Shown here: one piece after another, positions 1 to 8,626 of the stretch
Numbering within the stretch: the first letter of the stretch is position 1
Layout: each line of letters starts with the position of its first letter
Notes under the pieces: generated by a model
What the model was told of the DNA's origin: nothing
Database searches by the model: none
The model's input: the letters and a program-made list of their open reading frames with translations, nothing else
Translations under genes and position numbers: made by a program
Assembly: GCF_004340965.1 (NCBI RefSeq)
Contig: NZ_SLYA01000001.1
Coordinates: 682,001 to 746,000, forward strand
From: Sphingomonas sp. PP-CE-1A-559
GTDB taxonomy: Bacteria; Pseudomonadota; Alphaproteobacteria; Sphingomonadales; Sphingomonadaceae
Direction of reading: 5' to 3'
DNA: 64,000 nucleotides

Positions 1-1
1 C

Positions 2-2338
2 ATTCTTGCCAGACGCCTCGAATATGCGCCGGCGCCTTCGGCAGAGCAGCTCGGGCGTTGGACGAGCTGGTTGCGCGGGCAACGCGGTTATGACGACAAG
101 GCCCCGAAGAAAATCAGGGATTTCTTCGCCGGCGAATCAACACTGCGACAGGCCGTTCAGGCCGAGATCCTGCTTGCTGTCAGCGCTAAGGAGCTGCGGA
201 AGCTTTCATTTCGGGTTGGTGACGTTCCCCTCGGTCTCTACCCCGATGAAGAGGATTGCGCAGTCCTTTTGCGGGCCTGGCGCCACCGGGAAAATATTGC
301 CACTCCGGACACCGAAATCTGGGACACACTCCTCTGGATGGGGCGGCGACGCGGAGGGCTGTCACCGTCTCTCCGCGCGGCAGCGGAAGAGACCGCAGGC
401 GACGATCCGCTGCGTCTCGATGTCATCGAGCGCTATTCCAGGCCGATCGAAGATACGCGAGATCCGAAGGATGCGGCGTGGGAGGCCGAGCGGGATGCCG
501 AGCGCGAGGCAGCGTTTGCTGACCACCGCGCATGGATCACCGACAATCTTCAACATGTCGACGCGGGATCCGCCGTACTCGCAGAGGCCGCCGACGCCTA
601 CCGCGGCCTCGACTACTATGTGAATGATCTACCAGGTGGTGCCGAAGAGAAGATGGCAGGATTCCTGACCCCGGCGCTTGCCGAGCGCGTGCTGTCGGGC
701 TTTGCCGCAAGCCTGAGGCGCGCGGACCTCCCGACGGCGCGCCAGATCGCCGAAGCCCACGCAAAGGGCAAAAGCTACCCAATCGAAACGGTGCTGATCG
801 CCGGGGTGTCCGAGATGCTGAGAACCGGTCAGCCGCTTTCGGACCTTCCCCGCCAGAATATCGACAGCGTCTTCATGGCTTGGCGGCGCGATCCAGCGTC
901 TAACACCGAAGACTCGCTCGGCATTGAGGACGCTTTGGTCAATCTGTGTCTGGGCACGCCAGAGGATCAGGAGCAATTCTACCGCACAAGCATCGAACCG
1001 GACCTCGAGGCCAATGCTCGCCACGTCTACGACCTTTACTATCTGACTCACCTGCTGCCGATGGTACCGCTCGCCGCGCAGCTATGTCGCGAATGGCTAT
1101 CCCGCTTTCCCATGATGCCTGCGACCATCATGAGCGGACTTGTTCCATCAGTGCTCGCCGGTGATCTCGCTGATATCCGCCAGACGGTTGTCCAATGTCG
1201 CGCCCAAACCTGCGCCGATATCGATGCCCTATTCCTGTGGCTGGCGTTGGATTTCATGGCCGACTTTGCTGACCGCGAGACCGACCTACGCGCTGCGGCC
1301 GCCGACCGCCCCGAGTTTCTGTGGAACCTGCGTTCAGTGATCCAGACGCCAACAGGTTCTCGATTGTCGACGCTTTCAGCCGAACAGCTCGGATACATCG
1401 TGAGCGCCTTCGCGCCCACCTGGCGCTACCTCGAGCGGCCCGAGGGCGTGTCGCATGGGGACACTAACCCCTGGCAAGCCACCGATTTCCTCAAAGAATG
1501 CATCGCCGCCCTATCGGCGTTGCCCACAGCGGCCGCAGGTAAAATGCTAGCATCGCTGATGGAGGCGAGCGATTACGGCTACCTGGACGACCTTAAGCAT
1601 GCTGCCGCCCAGCAGCGTCGTGTCCAAGCCGATCACGACTACACCGCCGCCACGCTCGACCAGCTCAAGGCGGCTGCAACGGGAACCCCTCCTAAGTCGC
1701 TCGACGACCTGCGCGCGTTTTTCGCGGACCGGCTGGGCGAACTGAACGCAAAGCTCGCCGGCGACAATCTCGACAGCTGGGTGGTCTATTGGGACCGCGA
1801 CCGTCCGCACGAGGAAAATTACTGTCGAAACCGGCTGATCGGCCAACTCTCGAACGAATTGCCGGATGCGATCAGCTTTGCGCCGGAGGAGCAGATGCCG
1901 GGCACGACCCGAGCGGACATCGCCTTGCGCCTCGATAAGATGGCCCTGCCGGTCGAGATCAAGGGGCAGTGGCATACGCAGGTATGGGCCGCGGCCTCCG
2001 AGCAACTCGACGCTCAATATACGATCGACTGGCGAGCAGAAGGTCGTGGCGTCTACATCGTGCTGTGGTTCGGCGACGTGCCCGGTTACAATCTGCCGGC
2101 GCATCCCGAGGACGGCACTGCGCCGCTCACGCCCGAGCAGCTGCGCGAGATGCTGGTAGCGCGTGTGCCGATGGAGCGGCGCCCCTTCATCGACGTCTAT
2201 GTCATCGACGTTGCAGGGACGCCGCAAGGGCGCGAGCGACTCGCCGTAGGTCGCCAACGTAAGCGAAAAGCCGCGGCGACTGGCAAAGCGAAAAAAGCTC
2301 GCGGCAAGTCCGCAACCCGCCCATCGGATGCTAGCTAA
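2..2338 (+). CDS. Large protein with C-terminal PD-(D/E)XK-type nuclease signature, 5' end outside window
   Basis: The frame is open from the left edge, so the true start lies upstream of the window; the first possible in-window start (TTG at 71) is probably internal. About 778 residues are visible. Most of the protein looks helical and I do not recognise its family. Around DNA 1,840-1,970 the text ENYCRNRLIGQL is followed by TRADIAL and, 13 residues after its Asp, by PVEIKGQ. This gives the D...E-x-K pattern of PD-(D/E)XK nucleases. The last 40 residues are Lys/Arg/Ala-rich. It sits in the cargo zone of the TniABQ transposon, where defence genes are common, so an anti-phage role is a reasonable guess only. 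The coding frame is secure; the nuclease call is moderately sure. Confidence 0.7.
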   Translation: MLARRLEYAPAPSAEQLGRWTSWLRGQRGYDDKAPKKIRDFFAGESTLRQAVQAEILLAVSAKELRKLSFRVGDVPLGLYPDEEDCAVLLRAWRHRENIATPDTEIWDTLLWMGRRRGGLSPSLRAAAEETAGDDPLRLDVIERYSRPIEDTRDPKDAAWEAERDAEREAAFADHRAWITDNLQHVDAGSAVLAEAADAYRGLDYYVNDLPGGAEEKMAGFLTPALAERVLSGFAASLRRADLPTARQIAEAHAKGKSYPIETVLIAGVSEMLRTGQPLSDLPRQNIDSVFMAWRRDPASNTEDSLGIEDALVNLCLGTPEDQEQFYRTSIEPDLEANARHVYDLYYLTHLLPMVPLAAQLCREWLSRFPMMPATIMSGLVPSVLAGDLADIRQTVVQCRAQTCADIDALFLWLALDFMADFADRETDLRAAAADRPEFLWNLRSVIQTPTGSRLSTLSAEQLGYIVSAFAPTWRYLERPEGVSHGDTNPWQATDFLKECIAALSALPTAAAGKMLASLMEASDYGYLDDLKHAAAQQRRVQADHDYTAATLDQLKAAATGTPPKSLDDLRAFFADRLGELNAKLAGDNLDSWVVYWDRDRPHEENYCRNRLIGQLSNELPDAISFAPEEQMPGTTRADIALRLDKMALPVEIKGQWHTQVWAAASEQLDAQYTIDWRAEGRGVYIVLWFGDVPGYNLPAHPEDGTAPLTPEQLREMLVARVPMERRPFIDVYVIDVAGTPQGRERLAVGRQRKRKAAATGKAKKARGKSATRPSDAS

Positions 2339-2365
2339 GGCACGCGGATCGTCAGCGTCGAGCGC

Positions 2366-2740
2366 ATGTCGCGGGCTTTTACCAAATACCATCTGGATGA
2401 CGGACGCGCACTGCACCGGTTCAAGATGGAAGAACCGCACGCGACGCCGCATGACCACCCCTGGAGTTTCGACACCGAGATTCTCGATGGCGGATATGTT
2501 GAAGAGGTGTTCCACCTGGATCCAAACGGCGGTTGGCACAGCGAACTGGTTCACCGTCTCCCTGGCGAAACCTACCATGTCGACGCTGCGCACATTCACC
2601 GCGTCGTGGAGCTGCCGACGGGTGAGTGCTGGACGCTCGTCCGCGCAGGTCCCCACACACGCGAGACCCGGTTCTGGCGTTTCGGAGACGCGGTTCAGTC
2701 CCGGGCCTGGCATGAGCGCCAATGGACGCGCTTAGGATAA
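2366..2740 (+). CDS. Small cupin-like protein
   Basis: A 124-residue protein that fits a single cupin barrel. Possible metal ligands are the His residues in PHATPHDHPW and, on the later strand, HVDAAHIHRVV, with a Glu between them. Glycines and prolines sit where cupin strands turn. It starts 27 bp after the upstream nuclease-like gene on the same strand, so co-transcription is possible, and it ends convergent with the SirB1-type gene. Small cupins of this type occur in phages and genomic islands. The substrate cannot be read from the sequence, and a dioxygenase or sugar-binding role is open. It belongs to the cargo side of the TniABQ element if that element extends past the left edge. Confidence 0.6.
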   Translation: MSRAFTKYHLDDGRALHRFKMEEPHATPHDHPWSFDTEILDGGYVEEVFHLDPNGGWHSELVHRLPGETYHVDAAHIHRVVELPTGECWTLVRAGPHTRETRFWRFGDAVQSRAWHERQWTRLG

Positions 2741-2773
2741 GGCATCACGGCTAGAGTCGATCCACCGCAATAT

Positions 2774-3583
2774 TCATGACGGCGTCGGCCGGGGAAGGGC
2801 ATCGAGCGCTGCCGATACCTGCAGGCGCAGATCGTCGTCCCGGGTGATCTCCAGCATCGCACTGAGGCTGCTGCGGGCGCCGGCCACATCACCTGCGACC
2901 AGCTGAAGTCTGGCGCGCTCCCACCAACCATGGGCATGCGTAGGTGCCACGATCGTCATACGCTCGTACAGGACCAGCGCGCGTGCGGGATCCCCGGCCT
3001 GCTCGGCACGGGTCGCCTGGTTGAGCAGCAGGCGGACGAGCGCCGACCGGTTCGACAGGGGAAGCATCCCGTCGGAAAACCGGGCCTGGCCCGTCATCTG
3101 CTCCAACAAGGCTTCCACCTGTTCAGGGGCGACGATGTGACCATCGTTGAAGGGATCGATGATCAGCGCATCCGACGCGTCGCCAAGGCGGACCAGGACG
3201 TGGCCGGGGGTATTGAGCGGCATCGCCGACCATCCGAGGCGTCGTGCCATCGCCACATAGATAATCGAAAGACTGATCGGCAGGCCGAGCCGTCGATCGA
3301 CGACGGCGATCAAATCCGCATTCTGCGGATCGTCGTAGTGCACCCGGTCGCCAGAGAACCCAAACTCTTCGCCCATCACGCTGCTCAGGGCTTGAGCCTG
3401 AGCAGCGCTGCTCACTGCGTCGCCGTCAGCAGCGCGCAGGGCTATTTCTATGTCGGTCAGCTCGTCGATATATTCATCGAGATCGACACCGGGGTGATCG
3501 AGCGCTGCGAGTTCCAGGGCGGCCAGATCAAGCTCGATCTCTGTGTCTTCCATCAGCCCGAGATGAAGAATGCTATTGGTCAT
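2774..3583 (-). CDS. SirB1 family protein (transglutaminase-like fold plus TPR-like tail)
   Basis: 269 residues. The central part (about residues 85-160) holds VDRRLGLPISLSIIYVAMARRLGW and NTPGHVLVRLG...IIDPFNDGH, which are typical of the SirB1/transglutaminase-like core found across Proteobacteria. The C-terminal third (NRSALVRLLLNQATRAEQAGDPARALVLYERM) is a TPR-like helical repeat. The usual family start could be the Met at residue 12 (MEDTEIELD) instead of the first Met. The biochemical role of SirB1 proteins is unknown; the catalytic triad is generally considered degenerate. In many bacteria this is a core gene, so its position beside transposon genes may mean that chromosomal DNA borders the element here, or that the gene was carried as cargo. 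Confidence 0.8.
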   Translation of the reverse strand: MTNSILHLGLMEDTEIELDLAALELAALDHPGVDLDEYIDELTDIEIALRAADGDAVSSAAQAQALSSVMGEEFGFSGDRVHYDDPQNADLIAVVDRRLGLPISLSIIYVAMARRLGWSAMPLNTPGHVLVRLGDASDALIIDPFNDGHIVAPEQVEALLEQMTGQARFSDGMLPLSNRSALVRLLLNQATRAEQAGDPARALVLYERMTIVAPTHAHGWWERARLQLVAGDVAGARSSLSAMLEITRDDDLRLQVSAALDALPRPTPS

Positions 3584-3692
3584 GAGCCGTTAGATGGGAG
3601 GCTGCTTCGACGGTTTCTATGGCGACGCCAGGATACGGCGCGCCTGATCCATGACCAGTTTATGATACGTGAGCAGCGACTGTGCGGCACAG

Positions 3693-3848
3693 CCGGTTCC
3701 GTCCCTGATCACGATCCTGGACCCTGCCGACATCGATACCTGGCTGCGTGGAACCTACGACGATATCGTTGGCCTGCAGAAACCCTACGACCCTGCCAAA
3801 ATGACCGTCCGGGGGCCTGTCTTCCCAACACGCAGCAAGGAACGGTAG
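3693..3848 (+). pseudogene. C-terminal gene fragment, possibly SRAP/YedK-like
   Basis: In the gap between the SirB1-type gene and the deaminase, one plus-strand frame reads ITILDPADIDTWLRG, then DDIVGLQKPYDPAKM, and ends TVRGPVFPTRSKER and a stop at 3848. This reads like the last 50 residues of a real protein. The ILDPADIDTWL part resembles the C-terminal segment of SOS-response-associated peptidases (SRAP/YedK). No start or upstream domain is present, so it is a remnant. The family call is tentative; that it is decayed coding sequence is more likely. Confidence 0.35.
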
Positions 3849-3940
3849 CATTCGGCTATCCTTGGCATTCGAAAATGACCGCGCCGAACGATCCATTGTG
3901 TCCGCTGCGTGTTGTAAGACGGTGACAGGGAGCCAAGACG

Positions 3941-4432
3941 ATGACGCAAGAGGACGAACGCTGGATGCACGAAGCGATCGCAATCGCCCGATCGAAGGGT
4001 TCCGACCCCTCGACCTCACCGCTGGGGTGCGTGATCGTACTCGATGGCAAGGTTATCGCGGGCGAGCGCAATCAGACCAAGGAATTGCCGGACGCAACCG
4101 CGCATGCCGAGATGATGGCGATCAGACGGGCGTGTGAAAGCACCGGGGAATTGGAGCTGCGCGGTGCGACGCTCTACTCCACGCTGCAGCCCTGCGGCAT
4201 GTGCACGATGGCGTCGATCTGGTCGAAGGTCGGGCGCGTTGTTTACGGGGCGGGCCGCGATGATGTCCACGAGATGTATTTCGAAGCACAGCACGTCGAC
4301 ACGCTGACGTTCATCGGCGACGCCTACCGCGACGATATCGTCATTGAGGGAGGCTGCCTTCGCGACGACTGCGCCAAGCTCTATTATGGTCCGGACGCAG
4401 AGCTGCCAGTCGACGAGCAGGCAAATCTATAG
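3941..4432 (+). CDS. Nucleoside/guanine deaminase (CDA superfamily)
   Basis: 163 residues of the zinc-dependent cytidine deaminase fold. The catalytic His-Ala-Glu is in ATAHAEMMAI (about residues 55-60) and the two zinc cysteines are in LQPCGMCTMA (about residues 85-92). The C-terminal part (VVYGAGRDDVHEMYFE) matches guanine deaminase and nucleoside deaminase relatives more than tRNA adenosine deaminase TadA, whose basic RNA-binding tail is absent. It likely hydrolyses the amino group of a free base or nucleoside in the cytosol. It stands alone on the plus strand, after a gene remnant and before a small unknown. The family is certain, the exact substrate is not. Confidence 0.85.
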   Translation: MTQEDERWMHEAIAIARSKGSDPSTSPLGCVIVLDGKVIAGERNQTKELPDATAHAEMMAIRRACESTGELELRGATLYSTLQPCGMCTMASIWSKVGRVVYGAGRDDVHEMYFEAQHVDTLTFIGDAYRDDIVIEGGCLRDDCAKLYYGPDAELPVDEQANL

Positions 4433-4573
4433 CGTGCTGCGGCTGCGCGTCCGTTCGGCGCTGAACGAATGACGGTATGTCGCCAGGTCTTTCCAACGCG
4501 GCGCGAAGAACGATAAACCGATGGCAGCTTTCGGTCCCGCCTGTTCGGCCGCCCCCCCCGAAGGATGAGCACC

Positions 4574-4837
4574 ATGAATGACGCACAATGGGTTCTCGCT
4601 CGCACACGGTCAGACGAGCAACATGCGTGGCTTGCTGGTTTTGATGGAAATAGTCCGGTATGGGTGGCGAGTGTCGATAACGCCGTAATCTACCAACGCG
4701 AGGGTGCAGAAGCGGCAAGGCTGCGATGCACTGACCAGCCCGATCACGACGACGTTCTCTATGCCGTCTGCCATCTGAAGGCTGACGACACGACTCCTCC
4801 TTCTGCTGGCGACTGCCCTCTAAAAGACTGTCGATAA
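4574..4837 (+). CDS. Small hypothetical protein
   Basis: About 87 residues starting MNDAQWVLARTRSDEQ. I prefer ATG 4574 over ATG 4565 because AAGGATGA at 4561-4568 then forms a well-spaced ribosome binding site. The protein has the even, soluble composition of a small globular domain (WVASVDNAVIYQREGAEAAR) with three cysteines towards the end (LRC, AVC, DC). I do not recognise a family. It is the last plus-strand gene before the minus-strand tni operon; its stop is 19 bp from the tniQ stop, so the two are convergent. Confidence 0.5.
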   Translation: MNDAQWVLARTRSDEQHAWLAGFDGNSPVWVASVDNAVIYQREGAEAARLRCTDQPDHDDVLYAVCHLKADDTTPPSAGDCPLKDCR

Positions 4838-4856
4838 GTACAGAACGATGGCTGAA

Positions 4857-5828
4857 TCAGGTTCCGTGTAGATACCTGTCCACCACCGTTGTATACTCAA
4901 ACGGGATTGAACTCCGATCTCCTCGAAGGGCCCAGGAACGCCACATGCCTGCTTCCGCGCAGAGTGCGACGAACTTGTACGGCCAACCATCCAGTAACTG
5001 CGCAACAATTGCCATCATCCTATGCCTTTCGCTACTCGACAAAAACTCCGGAGCCGAGATAATACCTTCAAAAGTTGGCTCACTGGGATCCCCGCCATTG
5101 TGTCTGCATACGGTTTCTCTCAACCGCTGAGCTCGAGGGTTGGCAGTCACAATCGAGAGGATCTGTCGAACTAGGTTGAAGAAGGCAAGTGGGTAGATAT
5201 TACTGAATGCTTCGGGCGGGTGGGCGCGACCGGCAAGAATTTCACGAAAGTTATGTTCGAGTTGAAGCGCTTTTGAGTCCGCGATCACGTGAGGGTAAGA
5301 GCGTCGATCACTTCCGCAAACGTGGCAACACGGATCAAGTCCTTGGTGAGGCACTGCAGGAGAACCGCAGTCGATGCAGCGGTCGGCAAGCACAATTCCA
5401 TGTTTTGAACACGTGCTTACTATGGCGAGGCGCCAATTTTTCCGGTAATACGCCTGTCTATCAGTGCTGAGGCAAATTGCGCACCATTGCTGACCTCCTC
5501 GGCGCCGAGTTCGGTGATAAATTCCGAGAGGCAAAATCCAACGAGAAGCATTAGTTATTCGAATGCGTTCATATAAGATGCCCTCTAGTGAATAGAGGGT
5601 CGTAGCCCAGGCTTCATTTTCGCCTGTTCCAGTTAGTCTGGCTAAGTCATTTACGACATCGCGCGGTGCCATTGCATCGAGATCTCGGTTCCAAAGCTGT
5701 CTTCCTGGCCAAATCAAGTGAGAAAAAGTCTGCAATTTTGGAGAGTTACCGTGGGCAACACGTAACAGCCATGACGATAATAATTCGTCGACTTGTGGTT
5801 TGGGCCGCCATGGCAAAAGCGGTTTCAA
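4857..5828 (-). CDS. tniQ: TniQ/TnsD-family target-selection protein
   Basis: 323 residues with the TniQ layout. An N-terminal segment PWRPKPQVDELLSSWLLRVA is typical of the family and is followed by cysteine pairs of zinc-finger type: CAICLS, then CSKHGIVLADRCIDCGS and CCHVCGS at about residues 117-175. In Tn7-like and Tn5053-like elements this protein directs the transposase to a target. It is the third gene of tniA-tniB-tniQ, beginning at TTG 5828, three bases after the tniB stop. Insertion of this element into comM fits a site-specific TniQ/TnsD type that reads the comM sequence; that link is inference. The region is visibly richer in A+T than its surroundings, which suggests transfer. 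Confidence 0.85.
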   Translation of the reverse strand: MKPLLPWRPKPQVDELLSSWLLRVAHGNSPKLQTFSHLIWPGRQLWNRDLDAMAPRDVVNDLARLTGTGENEAWATTLYSLEGILYERIRITNASRWILPLGIYHRTRRRGGQQWCAICLSTDRQAYYRKNWRLAIVSTCSKHGIVLADRCIDCGSPAVPHQGLDPCCHVCGSDRRSYPHVIADSKALQLEHNFREILAGRAHPPEAFSNIYPLAFFNLVRQILSIVTANPRAQRLRETVCRHNGGDPSEPTFEGIISAPEFLSSSERHRMMAIVAQLLDGWPYKFVALCAEAGMWRSWALRGDRSSIPFEYTTVVDRYLHGT

Positions 5829-5831
5829 TAG

Positions 5832-6743
5832 TTAATCTCGATACCCCAACGAAAGCTCGGCCGCCCGTCGGCGATCCCCTGGCGGAATCCAGCGCAATCC
5901 GTCGATAACGGAGGCATCGATCCGCTCGGCTCCGTTCTGTATCGCTTCTGCAGCCGCTGCATTAACCAGGCGGACAATCTCCCCTATCGTTCCTCCAGAC
6001 AAGGCAAGCACCCGGCTCATAATATCGGGTTGTGACAGTTCAGACGCGTGTTGTAGCGGTAAAGTCGACTCTAAAGTGTTCAGCAGAGCTCGAGTTCCGT
6101 TCTCTGAGGTCCATTTAGGAAGCGGCCAATGCTCAAAACGGTTTGCAAGCTGCTCGTCTGATTGCAGTGCGCGAACCGCAGTTATGAGGCCGCAGCCAAC
6201 GAGGTGTATTTGCTTTTCATTCGAGACGTAACGAAGTACATTTAAGAATGCGCGTTGCTGTTCAACTCGACCGGAATGGATATTATGTAATTCATCAATA
6301 ACTAGGACCTTTAAACCTACCGATTCAACTAAACGTAGTGCTTGGCTCTGTAGTTGGCTCAAAATAGCCGTTCTACGGACTGGTGCGTTTAGACGATCTA
6401 GGATAGAGGTGTAGAACTGTCGAGGATCAGGTGTCGGCGGCATTTGAACATATAATACTTTTGCGGTGATGGCCTCGGCAGAGGGGTCGTCGTCGGGGGG
6501 ATGTAGCCCGATAAAACGATTAACGAGCATTGTCTTGCCGTTGTTAGTGGGTCCCGAGATAAGAATACTCGCGGGACGGTGCGACCTTTTGCTTATTAAT
6601 AATTCTTCTAACCGATCTGAAATGCGTTTGGCGGTGCCATAGGCGACGAAGGGTTGAGCCTTCAGCGCTTCCAGCCTGACCTCCGGAGATGCCCCAATTA
6701 TAGCGTGAATTTTTGGTGTGAGGCGGCGCAGAGGAGCGTTCAC
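5832..6743 (-). CDS. tniB: TniB-type transposition AAA+ ATPase
   Basis: 303 residues. The Walker A motif GPTNNGKTMLV lies at about residues 64-74 and the Walker B motif VLVIDELHNI at about 146-155, followed by a sensor segment (HLVGCGLITAVRAL). This is the ATPase that couples target choice (TniQ) to the transposase (TniA) in Tn5053/Tn7-like elements. It starts at GTG 6743, overlapping the tniA stop in a GTGA arrangement, so translation is probably coupled. No missing key residue is seen. Low G+C stretches, such as the run near 6595-6610, set it apart from the neighbouring chromosome. Confidence 0.9.
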   Translation of the reverse strand: MNAPLRRLTPKIHAIIGASPEVRLEALKAQPFVAYGTAKRISDRLEELLISKRSHRPASILISGPTNNGKTMLVNRFIGLHPPDDDPSAEAITAKVLYVQMPPTPDPRQFYTSILDRLNAPVRRTAILSQLQSQALRLVESVGLKVLVIDELHNIHSGRVEQQRAFLNVLRYVSNEKQIHLVGCGLITAVRALQSDEQLANRFEHWPLPKWTSENGTRALLNTLESTLPLQHASELSQPDIMSRVLALSGGTIGEIVRLVNAAAAEAIQNGAERIDASVIDGLRWIPPGDRRRAAELSLGYRD

Positions 6744-8500
6744 TCGAGTATCTCGAAAACGTCATCTTCGTCTGGCGCTGCAGCTTCCGTATATCTCCAA
6801 GGAGCCTGTGGAAGAGGCGACTGGGGGAGCATCGTGTCACTGGGAGCGTTCGAGTTGCCCGCATCGTTCCGCGCTCTCCGTTCTACGGCAAGTCGAGAAC
6901 GTCGCGCTTGTGATTTATTGCCTGCCGCTGTGTTCGCGATCTGGCGCTGGGCTTCTACTGCTGCGAACAATGCCGTTTCGTCATAGTCCGCTCGTCCCTC
7001 CGCCCGTATTGCTCTGCGGCCGGCCTCAAGTTCCCACAATGACAATGAAGGCCGCGAGATCTCTTTCGTTCCGATGCGGTAATAACGGTTCTCGTCTGGG
7101 GCTAACAACCAGATCGCTGAAACGTCGCGCGGGTCACGCCTGACCAAAAAATCCCGGTGTTTTCCATCCATTAGGTAGCGGCGCAAAATATCGTCCATAT
7201 AATGGACGCCGCCCCACCGAATACCTCTTTGCGTAAGCCTTCGGCGTTCCATTGGCAAAAAATCGATGAGTAATCGTTGGGGGTCCTGAATTTCTGTCGG
7301 GACACCCCGTCCGCGCTCACTCTTGTCACCGAATATACCCTGCATCCACTTGGTATTCGGAGTCAGGCCATGGTGCTTGTGAGGCGTGCAATGATATTGG
7401 CCCGCAAAAAAGGTAGCGAACATTAACTCCAGCTCGGGGAGCGTCATCGCTGCATCTCGATCTGGATCCCTGTCTCCTCGCTCGATGATCGATGAACCGG
7501 TTGCCCCAGGCAATGTCTTAACTGACGACATCGCTGTCCTCATCATTCTCTCAATAATACCCCCAAAGTGTGGCATGCCTCCAGGCCTGAAATTGATTTG
7601 CATGCCCCAGGCGTCGCATCCGCGCTGAACAGCTTCTGAGTGAAAGTCGGAACCGTTATCGACATAAATTTCGTCTGGCCTACCGTACATTGGCCATGGA
7701 AACTGCAAACCAATCTTACCTGACCAATCGTCCTTGGGTAGGATGGAATGGACTAGACACAATCCGACGGACGTTGCCGAAGGGGCTTCAAGCGATAGGT
7801 GGAATCCTAGGACGGATCTAGAAAACTCGTCGAGGGCGATCGTGATGAACGGTCTTTGAAGAGGGAGTCTGTTCTTTTCGTCGACGACAATGAGATCAAC
7901 CTTCGTGTGATCAATTTGAACCCGTTGAAGCGGAGCGTTTGTGACAGGTGTTGCGCCCGACACCGGACGGAACCGCTCGCCAGCCTTCTTTCTGCCCTCT
8001 CGTGCTGCGACTATTTCAATTTCTGGAATGCGGGCAAGCCGTCGGCGAATTGAGTCGGTGCTTGGAAGCTTTAAACCTTCCAACGTACAAATACGTCGAA
8101 TTTCGCGCACAGTTTGAACAATGGTCGGCCGCATACGGCTGAGATGATGTGTCTCAAACACCCGAACGATGATCGCTTCGACCTTCGGATCGAGAAAACT
8201 TCGTCCGCGGGTGCCTCGTCTCTTTGGAGGCAAAAGGTCGCGAAGCCGTCGGGTGCTGCGATACCGCTTTATGATGGTCCAGACAGTCCTTGTAGAGCAA
8301 CCGATCTGCTTAGCCGCGTCGCTGACGTCCGCGACCGAGCATCGGTCACGTGCTACAAGCGGCTCGATGATGCCCCTGCGAATCACCGCAGTTGCGATCT
8401 CGGTATCGGTTAACTCTGCGCCGTCCACCCCAGAGTTTGAGGCTAAGATAGCACCTAGATCTTCGGAATCGGCGGCATGGATTGGCATGTTGCGGAACAT
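6740..8500 (-). CDS. tniA: TniA-type DDE transposase
   Basis: 586 residues of the Mu/TniA/TnsB transposase family. An N-terminal DNA-binding part (helix-turn-helix, CSVADVSDAAKQIGCSTRTVWTI) precedes an rve integrase core. The expected DDE residues are the Asp in VQIDHTKVD (about residue 195), the Asp in YVDNGSDF (about 281) and the Glu in GGIIERMM (about 316). A basic C-terminal beta-barrel part follows. All three catalytic residues are present and the frame is intact, so the enzyme may be active. It is the first gene of the tni operon and begins about 126 bp inside the element end at 8626. The start is ATG 8500 or the Met four codons later. Confidence 0.92.
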   Translation of the reverse strand: MFRNMPIHAADSEDLGAILASNSGVDGAELTDTEIATAVIRRGIIEPLVARDRCSVADVSDAAKQIGCSTRTVWTIIKRYRSTRRLRDLLPPKRRGTRGRSFLDPKVEAIIVRVFETHHLSRMRPTIVQTVREIRRICTLEGLKLPSTDSIRRRLARIPEIEIVAAREGRKKAGERFRPVSGATPVTNAPLQRVQIDHTKVDLIVVDEKNRLPLQRPFITIALDEFSRSVLGFHLSLEAPSATSVGLCLVHSILPKDDWSGKIGLQFPWPMYGRPDEIYVDNGSDFHSEAVQRGCDAWGMQINFRPGGMPHFGGIIERMMRTAMSSVKTLPGATGSSIIERGDRDPDRDAAMTLPELELMFATFFAGQYHCTPHKHHGLTPNTKWMQGIFGDKSERGRGVPTEIQDPQRLLIDFLPMERRRLTQRGIRWGGVHYMDDILRRYLMDGKHRDFLVRRDPRDVSAIWLLAPDENRYYRIGTKEISRPSLSLWELEAGRRAIRAEGRADYDETALFAAVEAQRQIANTAAGNKSQARRSRLAVERRARNDAGNSNAPSDTMLPQSPLPQAPWRYTEAAAPDEDDVFEILE

Positions 8501-8530
8501 CTAACGTAAGCCGCCGGAGCGCAAGGCTGA

Positions 8531-8626
8531 CGCAGTGCAACGAAACGTGCGGTATAGTGCAGCGGAATGTGCGTCATTGATCAGCCGTGACTGTCGCTTG
8601 GTGCAACGAAAGGGAAGCTTTCCACA
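8531..8626 (-). repeat. Transposon right end with phased TniA-binding-like repeats
   Basis: GTGCAACGAAA starts at 8535, GTGCAGCGGAAT at 8557 and GTGCAACGAAAG at 8601. The spacings are 22 and 44 bp, and a weak fourth copy (GATCAGCCGTG) sits at 8579, exactly in the gap. Series of such sites at about 22-bp spacing are what TnsB/TniA-family transposases bind at element ends. The last three bases, ACA at 8624-8626, mark the terminus. Confidence 0.6.

Larger units (their letters stand above)
4857..8626 (-). mobile_element. Right-hand part of a TniA-TniB-TniQ transposon inserted in comM
   Basis: The tni operon reads leftwards from the end at 8626. Read inwards from that end, the sequence begins TGTGGAAAGC, fitting the 5'-TGT...ACA-3' ends of this transposon family. 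The base after the ACA (8627) is the first in-frame codon of the comM 3' half. The opposite end and the comM 5' half were not found in positions 1-4856, so the element extends past the left edge and the genes from 2 to 4837 may be its cargo. The coordinates given cover only the part I am sure of. Confidence 0.8.
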
